Assembly: GCF_004803755.1 (NCBI RefSeq)
Contig: NZ_CP032311.1
Location: forward strand, 618,501-682,500
Direction: 5' to 3'
Source: Pseudomonas sp. DG56-2
Lineage (GTDB): Bacteria; Pseudomonadota; Gammaproteobacteria; Pseudomonadales; Pseudomonadaceae
Length of the DNA: 64,000 nucleotides
In this document: piece by piece, positions 17,682-29,153 of the stretch
Numbering within the stretch: position 1 is the stretch's first letter
Layout of the letters: each line of letters starts with the position of its first letter
Notes under the pieces: model-generated
What the model saw: only the letters and a program-made list of their open reading frames with translations
Databases searched by the model: none
What the model was told of the DNA's origin: nothing
Made by a program: the position numbers and the translations under genes

Positions 17682-17837
17682 TTATGCAACCAAAAAGTAA
17701 GAAGCCTCCCAATCTCTCGATTGGAAGGCTTCGCGGCGGTAGCTGCCTTTGCCTTTGCCTGGTCGTTCCTGGCGGCTGCGGAACAGAGGCTGGGCGATGA
17801 TTGATTTGGCCTTGTTGGGCCGGGACTTTTTGCTCAT
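17682..17837 (-). CDS. arfA: Alternative ribosome-rescue factor ArfA
   Basis: ArfA frees ribosomes stalled on non-stop mRNAs by recruiting RF2, as backup to tmRNA. The ATG at 17837 gives 51 residues: basic start MSKKSRPNKAKS, then PLFRSRQERPGKGKGSYRRE and the ending SRDWEASYFLVA. The PLFRxR and KGKGSYxR motifs and the WEAS end match E. coli ArfA, though the tail is shorter. The gene's own 3' coding part forms a perfect terminator hairpin (17701-17732), which would make the natural transcript non-stop. An upstream in-frame ATG at 17900 is rejected because it runs through a REP copy. Confidence 0.92.
   Translation of the reverse strand: MSKKSRPNKAKSIIAQPLFRSRQERPGKGKGSYRREAFQSRDWEASYFLVA
17691..17732 (-). 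terminator. Terminator hairpin inside the arfA coding sequence
   Basis: On the arfA strand, bases 17732-17719 pair with 17714-17701: 14 pairs including one G-U, closed by a GAGA tetraloop, and followed by UUACUUUUU (17700-17692). The hairpin covers the codons for residues EAFQSRDWEA, upstream of the stop codon, so termination or RNase III cleavage here leaves mRNA without a stop. Confidence 0.85.
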
Positions 17838-17891
17838 GGCAGAAATCCTTTGGGGGGTGGGCTTGGGGGGCAATATAGGGGCGAACGTGTT

Positions 17892-17917
17892 GCGGGGCAA
17901 GCCTGCTCCTGCAGGGC
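17892..17917. repeat. Single REP element between holA and arfA
   Basis: GCGGGGCAAGCCTGCTCCTGCAGG matches the REP consensus CGCGGGGCAAGCCCRCTCCTRCAG with one or two changes. It separates arfA from holA. Confidence 0.75.
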
Positions 17918-17927
17918 AGGATTGATG

Positions 17928-18965
17928 TCACTCTGCTGGTAGTGGCAAGCGCTGCCCGGCCATCAGTAGCGACAATCGACTCAGGCTGGTCCAAGGGGAG
18001 CCTTGGGCCTGGCCTTTGATCTGCGCATCAATGCGCTGGGCATCTTGCAGCAGTTGGCTCCAGCGCTGCGCCGAGTGGCGTTGCAGTGCTTTGCTCATGA
18101 GCGGCTTGCGCTTGTCCCAGACCGGCGGTCGCGCCTGGCTGAACGCTTTGTCCAGCGGCACGCCCTGGCTGTATTGCTGGGACAGGCCAGCCAGTAAGCG
18201 CAGTTCCCGGGCCAGGGCCCAGAGAATTACGGGTGGTTCGACACCTTCGCCGCGCAGGCCTTCGAGCATGCGCAGGGCATGCGCAGCTTCGCCATTGAGG
18301 ATGGCATCGACAAGACCGAAAACGTCAAAGCGAGCACTGTCGGCCACCGCGGCTTGGACGGTCTCGACAGTGATCTGGTTGCCTTCGGCCAGCAGCTTGA
18401 GCTTTTCGATTTCCTGCGCCGCTGCCAGCAGGTTGCCTTCCACCCGCGCCGCAATCAGGTCCACGGCATCACGCTGGGCCGACAGTCCAGCCTGCGCCAG
18501 GCGCTGATTGATCCATTGAGGTAACTGCTGGGTGTCTACAGGCCAGATCTGGATGAACTGAACCTGCTGGCCCTCGACCAGCGCCTTGCCCCACTTGGTC
18601 TTCTGCGCGCTGCCATCAAGCTTGGGCAGGCTGATCAGTAGCAAGGTGTCTTCAGCGGGGCGTGAGCAATACTCGATCAATGCTGCGGCGCCCTTGTCAC
18701 CGGGCTTGCCCGAAGGCAGGCGCAGCTCCAAAAGGCGGCGCTGGGCGAACAGCGACAAGCTGGCGCCGGCCTGAAGCAGAGTGCCCCAGTCGAAGTTGGC
18801 ATCGGCACTGAACACCTGGCGCTCATCGAACCCTTGCTGGCGCGCAGCAGCACGCACGGCGTCTGCGGCTTCCTGGCACAGCAATGGATCATCGCCACTG
18901 ATCACATAGACCGGTGCGAGGTTTCCTTGCAGGTGTTTGTTGAGCTGGGCGGGGGCGAGTTTCAT
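17928..18965 (-). CDS. holA: DNA polymerase III subunit delta
   Basis: Clamp-loader subunit that opens the beta clamp. 345 residues, the normal length. The N-terminal MKLAPAQLNKHLQGNLAPVYVISGDDPLLCQEAAD is characteristic, with the clamp-binding hydrophobic wedge near SLFAQRRLLELRL (residues 70-83), and the C-terminal collar domain contains QRHSAQRWSQLLQDAQRIDAQ. It lies downstream of lptE (36-bp gap), the conserved leuS-lptE-holA order. Confidence 0.95.
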   Translation of the reverse strand: MKLAPAQLNKHLQGNLAPVYVISGDDPLLCQEAADAVRAAARQQGFDERQVFSADANFDWGTLLQAGASLSLFAQRRLLELRLPSGKPGDKGAAALIEYCSRPAEDTLLLISLPKLDGSAQKTKWGKALVEGQQVQFIQIWPVDTQQLPQWINQRLAQAGLSAQRDAVDLIAARVEGNLLAAAQEIEKLKLLAEGNQITVETVQAAVADSARFDVFGLVDAILNGEAAHALRMLEGLRGEGVEPPVILWALARELRLLAGLSQQYSQGVPLDKAFSQARPPVWDKRKPLMSKALQRHSAQRWSQLLQDAQRIDAQIKGQAQGSPWTSLSRLSLLMAGQRLPLPAE

Positions 18966-19001
18966 GGCGGCAGGCGGGGCACCGAAGTGCCCCGTTCAGA
19001 C

Positions 19002-19607
19002 TCAGTTGACGGGCAGTTGCAGTGGCGACTGCTGGGGCGTTTCGTCCTGGGCGCGGCGGGCCGCTTCCAGGGCATCGGCTTCAGCCTTGGCGCGTGCGTC
19101 GGCTTCCACTTGCAGTTGGTCCAGCTGGGCTGGGGTCAACAGTTGCAGGCGTACCAGCATGTTCTGCACCAGGTCGCGGCGCATTTCTTCGCGGGTTTGC
19201 GAAGCTTCCTGGTCACCACCGGTGATGTTGTTGCCGTCATACACGTAGATCTTGCGCACTTCGAGCTTGTCGCTGAGCAAGTTGGTGTCATTGAGGCCAT
19301 TGATGCTGTAGCTGAGCACTGTTGTCAGCTCATACTCGGCACTGCCCGAACCGCCCGTGTAGGTGGCTGCGCGCTGAGTTTCGGCTTCGTTGGTCAAGAC
19401 CAGCTTGTACGGTGCGCCAGTGTAGACGTTCACGCCGCTGTTTTTCAGGGCCTGACGCAGTTGGGTCACGGTTTCGCCATAGGCGTTGCGTGCGCTTACG
19501 TCCAGTTCCTTGATGCTCAGTTCACTGGTGCCAGTACCACGCAGCTGGAAACCGCAGGCGCTGAGCATTACCGCCAGGCCCATTACCAGCAAATTGCGTT
19601 TGATCAT
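19002..19607 (-). CDS. lptE: LPS-assembly lipoprotein LptE
   Basis: Outer-membrane lipoprotein that plugs the LptD barrel and helps insert LPS. 201 residues; the signal MIKRNLLVMGLAVMLSAC places the lipid-modified Cys at 18, followed by GFQLRGTG as in the family. The C-terminal third is charged and Ala-rich, longer than in E. coli but usual in Pseudomonas. It sits between leuS and holA as in most gammaproteobacteria. Confidence 0.94.
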   Translation of the reverse strand: MIKRNLLVMGLAVMLSACGFQLRGTGTSELSIKELDVSARNAYGETVTQLRQALKNSGVNVYTGAPYKLVLTNEAETQRAATYTGGSGSAEYELTTVLSYSINGLNDTNLLSDKLEVRKIYVYDGNNITGGDQEASQTREEMRRDLVQNMLVRLQLLTPAQLDQLQVEADARAKAEADALEAARRAQDETPQQSPLQLPVN

Positions 19608-19638
19608 CTTGTTGCTCCCTTGTGGGCCGATTCTGTGT

Positions 19639-19665
19639 ACCGGCCCGCTGTTCAGGCGGGCCGGT
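19639..19665. other. Strong hairpin between leuS and lptE
   Basis: ACCGGCCCGC (19639-19648) and GCGGGCCGGT (19656-19665) form a perfect 10-bp stem with a 7-base loop. On the gene (minus) strand there is no U-run after it, so it is not a classical terminator for leuS; a TTTT follows on the plus strand instead. It may be an RNA-processing or stability element inside the leuS-lptE-holA transcript. Confidence 0.6.
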
Positions 19666-19672
19666 TTTCCTG

Positions 19673-22468
<2,796 letters not shown>

Positions 22469-22517
22469 CTAAGCTCACTTGTGGGGGGAGATATTTTATC
22501 TTCAATGAGGTGAACGG

Positions 22518-22835
22518 ATGGGAGAGTCGCAGTTACAAGCAACGAAACCTGAGCTTTACGAACGGCTGATCGATCGTTTAGGGCTTGCTCTGGATGTCGC
22601 CAGAACCTCCGTTCGGCTACGCGATGAAGTGCCTGCTGAATTGGAATTGCGTGGCCTTAGCCGCGCTGAATTCGATGTAATCAAAGCCTATCTGGATTCC
22701 CTTCCAGGGGCTAGGCATGGATGCGCCGGCGCACAGCTACCACCGGAGCCGCCGTCTACGGCCAGAGTTGTCTGGCTCAAGGACAAGACCCGCTCCACCA
22801 CGACGGCAAAATCCAGGGCGGCGCAGTTCAAATAG
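22518..22835 (+). CDS. Hypothetical protein, 105 residues
   Basis: Not recognised. It begins with ATG 22518 after GAGGTGA about 6 bp upstream, a fair ribosome binding site. Residues 1-65 look like a soluble helical region (ELYERLIDRLGLALDVARTSVRLRDEV, then SRAEFDVIKAYLDSL); the last 40 are Pro/Ser/Thr-rich and basic and look disordered. The first part is plausible coding sequence; the tail is less so. It is divergent from leuS and is followed by a 12-bp-stem hairpin at 22889-22923. Confidence 0.55.
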   Translation: MGESQLQATKPELYERLIDRLGLALDVARTSVRLRDEVPAELELRGLSRAEFDVIKAYLDSLPGARHGCAGAQLPPEPPSTARVVWLKDKTRSTTTAKSRAAQFK

Positions 22836-22888
22836 CCGCTCGGGTCCCAGGCGCAATGCGGAGTGCGCCCCCTTCGAAAAACCAGGAT

Positions 22889-22923
22889 GATCGGCACCTG
22901 ACTATTGTTGCCAGGTGCCGATC
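22889..22923. other. Perfect 12-bp-stem hairpin upstream of ydcF
   Basis: GATCGGCACCTG (22889-22900) pairs with CAGGTGCCGATC (22912-22923) across an 11-base loop. The sequence after it (CTCTTAGG) has no U-run, so it may be a weak terminator for the small upstream gene or part of the ydcF leader. Confidence 0.6.
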
Positions 22924-22936
22924 CTCTTAGGCTGCG

Positions 22937-22952
22937 CACCTCCATGGAGGTG
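22937..22952 (+). promoter_or_regulatory. Palindrome covering the ydcF ribosome binding site
   Basis: CACCTCCATGGAGGTG is a perfect 16-bp palindrome. Its right half GGAGGT (22946-22951) is the Shine-Dalgarno sequence of the GTG start at 22957, 5 bases away. If it folds in RNA it hides the ribosome binding site. Confidence 0.55.
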
Positions 22953-22956
22953 ACCT

Positions 22957-23715
22957 GTGCCTATTCGATACTTGATCAAACAACTGATCCTGCCGCCCGG
23001 CGTACTGTTCCTGTTGCTGATCGCAGCCTGGTGGCTGCGCCGTTCCTGGCCGCGGTTGTCTGCGCTGTGCTTTGTTCTGGGGTTGGGTGGCTTGTGGGTG
23101 ATGAGCCTGCCGATCGTCGTCGAGCGTTCTGCGCGACTGCTGGAAACTGAACCTGCCTTGAGCCATGAACAGTGGGCGAGCCTGGCTGAGCATGCCGATG
23201 CCATTGTCATCCTGGGGGCGGGGCGAGAGCGTGGGGATCCGGCCTGGGGCAGTGACCAGCCTACAGGGGTTGCCATGGAGCGTATGCGCTATGCCGCGCA
23301 GTTGGCCAAGGCGTCGGGTTTGCCATTGCTGACCAGTGGTGGTTTGCACTACGGCACCCCGCCCAGTGAGGCGCAATTGATGGCCGAGGCGCTGCAGCGC
23401 GACCTGGGTGTCAGCGTGCGCTGGAAGGAGGAGGGCAGCCGTACCACGTGGGAGAATGCGCAAATGAGCGCAGGAATTCTGTTGCCCCAAGGTATTACGC
23501 GGGTAGTTGTTGTGACCCAGGCCTGGCACATGCAGCGTTCGCGCTGGAGTTTCGAGCAGGCGGGTTTTGCGGTGGTGCCGGCGCCGGTCGGCTTCCTGGG
23601 TCGTGATCATGCTCGACCATTTGGCGGTTGGCTGCCGGAAAGCAAGGCAATGTGGCAGAACGGCCAACTGCTTAATGAAGCAGTTGGCCTGCTCGGTTAT
23701 CGGCTGTTCTACTAG
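22957..23715 (+). CDS. YdcF family protein (DUF218)
   Basis: 252 residues from GTG 22957. Two hydrophobic helices (about 8-27 and 32-50) are followed by a DUF218 domain with DAIVILGAGRERG near 86, RMRYAAQLAKASGLPLLTSGG, EGSRTTWENAQMS, and VVVTQAWHMQRSRWSFEQAGF. This family (YdcF, SanA, ElyC) binds nucleotides or lipid carriers; ElyC affects undecaprenyl-phosphate use in E. coli. The exact role here is unknown. Its TAG is shared with the convergent lnt stop in the palindrome CTAG. Confidence 0.85.
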   Translation: MPIRYLIKQLILPPGVLFLLLIAAWWLRRSWPRLSALCFVLGLGGLWVMSLPIVVERSARLLETEPALSHEQWASLAEHADAIVILGAGRERGDPAWGSDQPTGVAMERMRYAAQLAKASGLPLLTSGGLHYGTPPSEAQLMAEALQRDLGVSVRWKEEGSRTTWENAQMSAGILLPQGITRVVVVTQAWHMQRSRWSFEQAGFAVVPAPVGFLGRDHARPFGGWLPESKAMWQNGQLLNEAVGLLGYRLFY

Positions 23716-25229
23716 ACGGTCTTGGCGATCCGGCTGGCCAGCAGGGCCCAGCCCAACAGCAGTACGCTGACAATCACCAGTGGCCAGGAGCGCCACTGCA
23801 GATACGGCGTAAGCTGCTGCATCGGAACCACTTCACCGTAGAGAATGCCGCGCTCGAACTGCGGAATCTGCGCGGTGATGCGCCCGAATGGATCGATCAG
23901 GCCGGTGACGCCGTTGTTGGTGGCACGGATCATCCAGCGGCCTGCCTCTAGTGCGCGCATCTGCGCCATCTGCAAATGCTGCAGCGGGCCAATCGAGGTG
24001 CCGAACCAGGTGTCATTGCTGATGGTCAGGAGGATATCGCTACGGGCGGCAAGGCTTGCGGCGAACTCCGGGTAGACCACTTCGTAGCAAATGTACGGGG
24101 CGATCTGATAACCCTTGGCCTGCAGCAGTGGCTGGTCTTCAGGACCACGGGCAAAGTCCGACATGGGCAGATCGAAGAAGGCGATCACACCGCGAAGCAT
24201 GTCCTGCAGCGGCACGTACTCACCGAACGGCACCAATTTCTGCTTGAGGTAGGTACCGTCGCCTTCACCTGTTACGGTGACGCCGTTGTAGTAGCGGCGC
24301 TGTTGATGCACTACTTCCCTGATCGGTAGGCCAGTGATCAGCGCCGAATGACGGTCGGCGGCGAAGCTGCCCATCATGTCCAGGTAGCCCTGGGCCTGGT
24401 CCTTCAGAATCGGTACGGCGGTTTCTGGCCAGACCAGTAAATCGACAGGCTTGGAGCTGAAGCTCATGTCCCGGTACAGCGCCAATTGGGCGTTGACGTG
24501 CTCGGGGTTCCATTTCAATTCCTGCTCGACATTACCTTGCAGGGCCGCAACGGTCAGAGGCTTGCCAGCTGGCTGAGTCCAGGCGTGGTCTTTGAGCGCC
24601 AGGCCCGCACCCCAAGGTGCCAGCAACAGAACGATGGCCGCGGCCAGGAACGATTTACGTGCACGCAAGCGCGACAGGTTGCAAAGCAGTGCCGCGGTCA
24701 GCGCCAGGCAGAAGGAAATCAGCCATATGCCACCCACTGGCGCCAGACCAGACAACGGCCCGTCGAGTTGGCTGTAACCGGAATAGAGCCATGGGAAACC
24801 GGTCAGGAACCAGCCGCGAAACGCCTCTTGGCCCACCCACAGAGCGGCGAAGCACAGGGCATCGGCCAGGGGGGCTTCATTGCGGCGCAGCCAGCGCGCC
24901 CATATCCAGGCTGGCAGGGCGAAAAACCAGGCTATTGCAGCAAAGAACGCCACGAGTAGGCCGATGGCCAGAATTGGCGTCGCACCACCGTAGGTGTTGA
25001 TACTGACGTAAATCCAGCTGGTTCCTGCGGCGTATAAGCCGAAGCCGAAGCACCAGCCACGGCCCAGGGCCTGACGAGGCGTCAGTTCGCGCAAACCGAG
25101 ATAGAAGAGCCCGGCCGCCAGCAGTGCCAGCGGCCAGATATCGAATGGCGCCAGGGCTAGTGTGGTGATTGCACCGGCCGCCACGGCCAGCAGGTTACCG
25201 GGCCAGCCGGGGCGGGTGATCCAGCGCAT
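23712..25229 (-). CDS. lnt: Apolipoprotein N-acyltransferase
   Basis: Adds the third acyl chain to lipoproteins in the inner membrane. 505 residues: six or so membrane helices in the first 200, then a periplasmic nitrilase-like domain (ALQGNVEQELKWNPEH near 230, LVWPETAVP, KLVPFGEYVP) with the nucleophile Cys in APYICYEVVYPEF, and SNDTWFGTSIGPLQHLQMAQMRALE. A last hydrophobic helix closes the protein. It ends the miaB-ybeZ-ybeY-corC-lnt block and serves the lipoproteins coded nearby (LptE, RlpA). Confidence 0.96.
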   Translation of the reverse strand: MRWITRPGWPGNLLAVAAGAITTLALAPFDIWPLALLAAGLFYLGLRELTPRQALGRGWCFGFGLYAAGTSWIYVSINTYGGATPILAIGLLVAFFAAIAWFFALPAWIWARWLRRNEAPLADALCFAALWVGQEAFRGWFLTGFPWLYSGYSQLDGPLSGLAPVGGIWLISFCLALTAALLCNLSRLRARKSFLAAAIVLLLAPWGAGLALKDHAWTQPAGKPLTVAALQGNVEQELKWNPEHVNAQLALYRDMSFSSKPVDLLVWPETAVPILKDQAQGYLDMMGSFAADRHSALITGLPIREVVHQQRRYYNGVTVTGEGDGTYLKQKLVPFGEYVPLQDMLRGVIAFFDLPMSDFARGPEDQPLLQAKGYQIAPYICYEVVYPEFAASLAARSDILLTISNDTWFGTSIGPLQHLQMAQMRALEAGRWMIRATNNGVTGLIDPFGRITAQIPQFERGILYGEVVPMQQLTPYLQWRSWPLVIVSVLLLGWALLASRIAKTV

Positions 25230-25237
25230 GGTTGTCC

Positions 25238-26077
25238 TTAACGGGAGATAGGTGTCAGTCGCAGCAGGTGGATCCGGCGGCTATCGGCATTGAGGATGCG
25301 GAATCGGTACGGCCCGATTTCGGTGGTTTCGTTACGCTTGGGCAAATGGCCGAAAGCGCTCATCACCAAACCGCCCACGGTGTCGAATTCGTCGTCGGAG
25401 AACTGGCTGTCGAAGAACTCGTTGAAGTTTTCGATAGGGGTCAGCGCCTTGATCAGGAAGTCGCCACTTGGCAGCGGCTTGATGTAGCTGTCTTCCTCGA
25501 CATCGTGCTCGTCTTCGATGTCGCCGACGATCTGCTCAAGCACGTCTTCGATGGTGACCAGGCCTGCCACGCCACCGTACTCATCGATAACAATGGCCAT
25601 GTGGTTGTGGTTGGCGCGGAATTCGCGCAGCAGCACATTAAGGCGCTTGGACTCGGGCACGAAGGTGGCCGGGCGCAGAAGATCCTTGATGTTGAAGCTG
25701 TCGCCGTTTTCCTTGAGGATCAACGGCAGCAAGTCTTTGGCCAGCAGTACGCCAAGAACATCATCATGGCTCTCACCCACAACCGGGTAGCGCGAGTGCG
25801 CAGCATCGATTATCGCCGGGAGAAACTCGCGTGGCGACTGCGTGGCCTTGATGCTGATCATCTGCGAGCGCGGGACCATAATGTCGCGCACTTGCAGGTC
25901 GGCCACCTGAATGGCGCCTTCGACGATGGTCAGCGCCTCGCTGTCGAGCAGTTTGTTCTGGTGGGCTTCGCGCAGCAGCTCAAGCAGCTCCTGGCGGTTT
26001 TTCGGCTCATGGGCAAAAGCCTGGGTCAATTTGCCCAGCCAGGACTTTTGCCCGTTGCTCGATCGATCTTCGCTCAT
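25238..26077 (-). CDS. corC: HlyC/CorC family transporter-associated CBS protein
   Basis: 279 residues: N-terminal leader, two CBS domains (VRDIMVPRSQMISI near 70; LVTIEDVLEQIVGDIEDEHD near 190) and a C-terminal CorC_HlyC domain (about 200-275). In enterobacteria CorC affects cobalt and magnesium handling through CorA; other members are Mg efflux regulators. No membrane helices, so it is cytoplasmic. It lies between ybeY and lnt as in E. coli. Confidence 0.93.
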   Translation of the reverse strand: MSEDRSSNGQKSWLGKLTQAFAHEPKNRQELLELLREAHQNKLLDSEALTIVEGAIQVADLQVRDIMVPRSQMISIKATQSPREFLPAIIDAAHSRYPVVGESHDDVLGVLLAKDLLPLILKENGDSFNIKDLLRPATFVPESKRLNVLLREFRANHNHMAIVIDEYGGVAGLVTIEDVLEQIVGDIEDEHDVEEDSYIKPLPSGDFLIKALTPIENFNEFFDSQFSDDEFDTVGGLVMSAFGHLPKRNETTEIGPYRFRILNADSRRIHLLRLTPISR

Positions 26078-26082
26078 GGCGG

Positions 26083-26577
26083 TTACTCGTGATCCTTGCA
26101 GATATCAGTGTGGGGTGCGTCGTGTTCGTCGTCGGCGTACGGGTCCGGATGACCCAATTGCGCAAGCAACTCTCGTTCCAGTGCTTCCATTTCCTCGGCC
26201 TCATCGTCATCGATGTGGTCGTAGCCCAGCAGGTGCAGGCAACCATGGATAACCAGGTGCGCCCAATGGGCCTCGAGGGATTTGCCTTGCTCGATGGCCT
26301 CGCGTTCGACCACGGCGATGCAGATCACCAGGTCGCCCAGCAGGGGAATGTCGAGCATGTCATCCGGTACATCGGCGGGGAAGGACAGTACGTTAGTGGC
26401 GTAGTCCTTGTGCCGATAGGTGTGATTGAGCTCACGCGCTTCGGTTTCGTCCACCAGGCGAATGGTCATTTCCGAATCAGCAGTGCGCTGGCGCAGGGCC
26501 AGTTCGCACCAACGTCGGAACTGGTCTTCGCTCGGGTGTGGTGCATCGCTTGCCAGCTGAAGATCGAGCTCAAGCAT
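26083..26577 (-). CDS. ybeY: Endoribonuclease YbeY
   Basis: Single-strand RNase used in 16S rRNA 3'-end maturation and 70S quality control. 164 residues from ATG 26577 ([15 protein letters not shown]); the longer frame runs into ybeZ. The zinc-binding motif [16 protein letters not shown] (H-x3-H-x5-H) is intact near residues 116-131. The start overlaps the end of ybeZ by 8 bp, so the two are coupled. The acidic C-terminal tail is longer than in E. coli. Confidence 0.96.
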   Translation of the reverse strand: MLELDLQLASDAPHPSEDQFRRWCELALRQRTADSEMTIRLVDETEARELNHTYRHKDYATNVLSFPADVPDDMLDIPLLGDLVICIAVVEREAIEQGKSLEAHWAHLVIHGCLHLLGYDHIDDDEAEEMEALERELLAQLGHPDPYADDEHDAPHTDICKDHE

Positions 26578-27571
26578 CGCGTTTGGTGCCTTCGCTGATG
26601 TCCTGTTGACGGCTGTCGAAGCGCTCGTAGGCTTCAACGATACGCTGCACCAATGGGTGGCGAACCACATCTTTGGGCTGGAAGTGGGTGAAACTGATGC
26701 CCGGCACACCCTTGAGCACGTCGATTACATGCGACAGGCCCGACTTGGTGCCACGGGGCAGGTCGACTTGGGTGATGTCGCCGGTGATTACCGCCGTGGA
26801 GCCGAAGCCGATACGGGTGAGGAACATCTTCATCTGCTCGACGGTGGTGTTCTGACTCTCATCGAGAATGATGAAGCTGTTGTTCAGGGTGCGGCCGCGC
26901 ATGTAGGCCAGCGGGGCAATCTCGATGACCTGGCGCTCGATCAACTTGGCGACATGCTCGAAACCGAGCATTTCGTAGAGAGCGTCGTAGAGCGGGCGCA
27001 GGTATGGATCGATTTTCTGCGCCAGGTCGCCAGGCAGGAAGCCGAGTTTTTCGCCTGCCTCGACCGCTGGGCGTACCAGCAGGATGCGACGTACTTGCTC
27101 ACGCTCCAGTGCATCGACTGCGCAGGCTACTGCCAGGTAGGTCTTGCCGGTACCTGCAGGGCCAATGCCGAAGTTGATGTCGTTGCCGAGGATTTCCTTC
27201 ACATAAAGCTGCTGGTTGAGCCCGCGTGGACGAATCATGCCCTTGCGCGTGCGCAGGGAAACACTGACTTCGTTGATTGCCGGGTTTTCCAGTTCCTGCA
27301 CCGCAGATTCCTGCAGGAACAGGTGAACCATTTCCGGAGACAGCTCAGTGGCCTTGGTCTCGCGATAGAGACGGCGCAGCAGCTGTTCAGCCGAGGAGGT
27401 GTGTTTAGGCTCGCCGATCAATTCAAATTGATTGCCGCGGTTGCGGATCTCGATGGCCAGGCGCTGTTCAATCAAGCGCAAATGCTCGTCGAACTGCCCG
27501 CACAAATTGGCGAAGCGATGGGCCTCGAAAGGTTCGAGGATGAAACGATGAGGTTCTATGGGTGCGTTCAA
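26570..27571 (-). CDS. ybeZ: PhoH-like ATPase (YbeZ)
   Basis: 333 residues with an RNA-binding-type N-terminal part and a PhoH ATPase domain. Walker A is GPAGTGKT at 137-144 and the Walker B segment is [11 protein letters not shown]. YbeZ partners with YbeY in rRNA processing in Pseudomonas and E. coli, in keeping with the 8-bp overlap with ybeY. miaB lies upstream on the same strand across a 124-bp gap that contains a hairpin. Confidence 0.93.
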   Translation of the reverse strand: MNAPIEPHRFILEPFEAHRFANLCGQFDEHLRLIEQRLAIEIRNRGNQFELIGEPKHTSSAEQLLRRLYRETKATELSPEMVHLFLQESAVQELENPAINEVSVSLRTRKGMIRPRGLNQQLYVKEILGNDINFGIGPAGTGKTYLAVACAVDALEREQVRRILLVRPAVEAGEKLGFLPGDLAQKIDPYLRPLYDALYEMLGFEHVAKLIERQVIEIAPLAYMRGRTLNNSFIILDESQNTTVEQMKMFLTRIGFGSTAVITGDITQVDLPRGTKSGLSHVIDVLKGVPGISFTHFQPKDVVRHPLVQRIVEAYERFDSRQQDISEGTKRDA

Positions 27572-27663
27572 GGTCGTTTTTTTAGCCGCCCAACGGCAAT
27601 GGAGATGAACTCAAGGATAACCTTAGCCGCTGCAGGGCGAAAGCGCTGAAACGATCAAGGGTC

Positions 27664-27687
27664 GCCGGGCCTGTATTCAGGCCCGGC
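27664..27687. other. Hairpin between miaB and ybeZ
   Basis: GCCGGGCCTG (27664-27673) and CAGGCCCGGC (27678-27687) form a perfect 10-bp stem with a TATT loop, 8 bp after the miaB stop. No U-run follows on the minus strand, so it could be a weak terminator or a processing site that separates miaB from the ybeZ-lnt genes. Confidence 0.6.
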
Positions 27688-27695
27688 AGGACAGC

Positions 27696-29024
27696 TTACT
27701 GCGCCAGCGAGCCGAACAGCGAATGTGGGCGAGCGTCGTCGATGCGAATGTCGACGAACTGGCCGATCAGCTTGGGATTGTCGCAGCGGAAGTTGACGAT
27801 ACGGTTATTCTCGGTGCGCCCTTGCAGTTGGCCTGGGTCGCGACGGGAGTAGTCGGTAACCAGGATGCGCTGCACGGTACCGACCATTTGTCGGCTGATT
27901 TCGAAGCCTTGTGTGTCGAGGCGATGTTGCAAGGCTTTGAGTCGCTCCTTTTTCACCTCTTCTGGGGTCTCGTCGGGCAAGTCGGATGCAGGGGTGCCAG
28001 GGCGCGGGCTATAGACAAAGGAGTAGGAGAAATCGAAGCCGACATCGGCGACCAGTTTCATGGTCTGCTCGAACTCTTTCTCGGTTTCGCCTGGGAAGCC
28101 GACGATGAAGTCGGAGCTGATGCAGATACCGGGTACGGCCGCCTTGAGCTTACGCAGCTTGGACTTGTACTCAAGCACCGTGTGGTTGCGCTTCATTGCC
28201 GCCAATACGCGGTCGGCACCCGATTGCACGGGCAGGTGCAGGTGCTTGACCAGCTCGGGTACTTCGGCGTGGGCCTGGATCAGGCTGTCGGAAAACTCCA
28301 ACGGATGCGAGGTGGTGTAGCGGATGCGGTCGATGCCATCGACCGCGGCCACCACCCTGATCAGCTCAGCCAGGTCTGCCAGGCGACCGTCGTGAGTCTG
28401 GCCGCGGTAGCCGTTGACGTTTTGCCCCAGCAGCGTGACTTCGCGAACGCCGTTCTCGGCCAGGTGAATTACTTCGGACAGTACATCGTCGAAGGGGCGG
28501 CTGACTTCTTCGCCGCGTGTGTAGGGCACGACGCAGAAAGTGCAGTACTTGCTGCAGCCTTCCATCACCGAGACATAGGCGGTGGGGCCGTCGATGCGGG
28601 GTTCGGGCAAATGGTCGAACTTTTCGATTTCCGGGAACGACACGTCAACCTGAGGTAGGCGTGTGGTGCGAGCGGCATCGATCATTTCCGGCAGGCGATG
28701 CAGGGTTTGCGGACCGAATACCACGTCGACATACGGCGCACGCTTGCGGATCGATTCGCCTTCCTGGCTGGCGACGCAGCCGCCAACGGCGATGACCATG
28801 TCCGGGTTTTCTTCCTTCAGTTCGCGCCAGCGGCCCAACTGGGAGTAGACCCGGTCCTGGGCGCGCTCGCGAATCGAGCAGGTATTGAGCAGGATCACGT
28901 CGGCATCTTCGGCGCGTGCAGTGACCTCCAGGGCTTGATGTTCACCCAGCAGGTCGATCATGCGCGAGCTGTCGTACTCGTTCATTTGGCAACCGTGGGT
29001 TTCGATATAAAGCTTCTTGGCCAT
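27696..29024 (-). CDS. miaB: tRNA-2-methylthio-N6-dimethylallyladenosine synthase
   Basis: Radical-SAM methylthiotransferase that makes ms2i6A at position 37 of tRNAs reading UNN codons. 442 residues. The N-terminal cluster cysteines are Cys12, Cys49 and Cys83; the radical-SAM cysteines are Cys157, Cys161 and Cys164 (CSKYCTFC). A TRAM domain occupies about 378-440. Divergent from the DUF1820 gene, with a shared promoter region at 29.03-29.15 kb. Confidence 0.97.
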   Translation of the reverse strand: MAKKLYIETHGCQMNEYDSSRMIDLLGEHQALEVTARAEDADVILLNTCSIRERAQDRVYSQLGRWRELKEENPDMVIAVGGCVASQEGESIRKRAPYVDVVFGPQTLHRLPEMIDAARTTRLPQVDVSFPEIEKFDHLPEPRIDGPTAYVSVMEGCSKYCTFCVVPYTRGEEVSRPFDDVLSEVIHLAENGVREVTLLGQNVNGYRGQTHDGRLADLAELIRVVAAVDGIDRIRYTTSHPLEFSDSLIQAHAEVPELVKHLHLPVQSGADRVLAAMKRNHTVLEYKSKLRKLKAAVPGICISSDFIVGFPGETEKEFEQTMKLVADVGFDFSYSFVYSPRPGTPASDLPDETPEEVKKERLKALQHRLDTQGFEISRQMVGTVQRILVTDYSRRDPGQLQGRTENNRIVNFRCDNPKLIGQFVDIRIDDARPHSLFGSLAQ

Positions 29025-29056
29025 GGGAGATCATCAGGTAATTCGAAGAACCGCAC

Positions 29057-29062
29057 ATTATA
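29057..29062 (-). promoter_or_regulatory. Likely -10 box for miaB
   Basis: On the minus strand the hexamer is a perfect TATAAT, 33 bp before the miaB ATG. The -35 region at 17 bp is not a good match. Confidence 0.45.
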
Positions 29063-29088
29063 AGGGGGTAGGGTTGTGGTTCCTAGCG

Positions 29089-29115
29089 TTGTCGGTCTGG
29101 GCGCTATGTTATAGT
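29089..29115 (+). promoter_or_regulatory. Possible sigma-70 promoter for the DUF1820 gene
   Basis: TTGTCG (29089-29094) and TATAGT (29110-29115) are each close to the consensus. The spacing is 15 bp, or 16 if GTTGTC is used, slightly short. It lies 39 bp before the start codon. Confidence 0.4.
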
Positions 29116-29153
29116 TTGCCCATTCTTTACAACCTATGACTGTCCCCGCCTAA

